A DNA stretch of 5,725 bases, taken from contig DDKP01000083.1 in NCBI GenBank assembly GCA_002339745.1, positions 3,603 to 9,327 on the forward strand. The letters are read 5' to 3'. Numbering within the stretch: position 1 is the first letter of the stretch; each line of letters begins with the position of its first letter. The notes beneath the pieces were generated by a model. It did not search any database. It was not told the DNA's origin and saw nothing but the letters and a program-made list of their open reading frames with translations. Positions 5,596-5,725 of the stretch are shown piece by piece. The DNA is from Firmicutes bacterium UBA2595. Lineage in GTDB: Bacteria; Bacillota; Thermincolia; Thermincolales; UBA2595. The translations under genes were made by a program, and so were the position numbers.

Positions 5596-5697
5596 CCCCG
5601 GTTTTTCTTTGGCACAAAAATTGCAATGGAACTAACTAAGATAATGAAGTAAATATAAATAAAAAAGAGGCCAAAGACACCGGGGGAATTTTTTTAG
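5596..5697 (+). terminator. Split inverted repeat with T-run around the sigma-54 start (possible read-through terminator)
   Basis: CCCCGGT (5596-5602) plus TCTTTGGC (5606-5613) is complementary to GCCAAAGA (5670-5677) plus ACCGGGG (5679-5685): 15 pairs with a small internal loop, enclosing 56 bases. T7 follows at 5689-5695. In a transcript reading through from the activator gene both arms are present and could form a terminator. A transcript begun at about 5636 has only the right arm. The arms are seen directly; the function is inferred. Confidence 0.45.
5610..5625 (+). promoter_or_regulatory. Sigma-54 (-24/-12) promoter for a downstream operon
   Basis: TGGCAC (5610-5615) and TTGCA (5621-5625) are separated by five A. 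GG and GC are spaced exactly as in the consensus TGGCACRN4TTGCW. The predicted start is about 5636, pointing right and out of the window. It lies 147 bases after the stop codon of the sigma-54 activator gene, which therefore is its most likely regulator. The target genes are not visible. Confidence 0.9.
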
Positions 5698-5725
5698 CGG
5701 TAAGTTTATTAGAGCCCTACTGAAA
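5626..5725 (+). other. Untranslated leader of the downstream sigma-54 operon
   Basis: From the predicted start near 5636 to the window end there is an A-rich leader, the right arm of the inverted repeat and a T-run. I find no open frame with a credible ribosome binding site, so the first gene probably begins beyond the window. Confidence 0.5.

Noticed and set aside
1..5725. CRISPR array, tRNA, rRNA or insertion sequence
   Set aside because: No regularly spaced repeats, no tRNA- or rRNA-like segments and no transposase similarity were seen on either strand.

Overview
This looks like chromosomal DNA from a spore-forming, anaerobic Gram-positive bacterium of the Peptococcaceae type (the Pelotomaculum/Desulfotomaculum area). 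The assignment is an inference. It rests on strong AGGAGG-like ribosome binding sites with several TTG starts, stem-loop/T-run terminators, mid-range GC content, a DUF4911 protein, and an [FeFe]-hydrogenase-like sensor fused to a sigma-54 activator. No taxonomic marker gene is present.

Left part (1-1726): a response regulator with a diguanylate cyclase output (REC-GGDEF, 9-941) is followed, with no gap, by a reading frame that matches only the C-terminal domain of nickel-dependent lactate racemase LarA. This frame has no catalytic N-terminal half and no credible start, so it looks like a gene remnant. A small DUF4911-type gene with a good ribosome binding site follows.

Middle (1727-3267): a 413-base gap is dominated by one very long imperfect inverted repeat (about 1769-1988). 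It has a perfect 13-bp base and a GC-rich apical hairpin, and it ends in T5. It reads like a structured RNA or a MITE-like repeat. Next come a YbaB/EbfC-family nucleoid protein gene and an unrecognised 184-residue gene, apparently one transcription unit closed by a clear intrinsic terminator at 3100-3131. The usual ybaB partners dnaX and recR are absent. A second hairpin lies in the leader of the next gene.

Right part (3268-5725): the centrepiece is a 731-residue regulator. In order it carries two [4Fe-4S] ferredoxin motifs, an [FeFe]-hydrogenase H-cluster-like domain with altered motifs, a PF04060-type Fe-S domain, a sigma-54 AAA+ domain with intact GAFTGA, and a Fis-type helix-turn-helix. 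Directly downstream are several TGTA...TACA palindromes and then a textbook -24/-12 sigma-54 promoter (5610-5625) pointing out of the window. The simplest model is a redox- or hydrogen-sensing enhancer-binding protein that binds these palindromes and switches on the next operon, whose coding part is not visible. An inverted repeat with one arm before and one arm after the predicted start site, followed by T7, could stop read-through from the regulator gene while letting sigma-54 transcripts pass.
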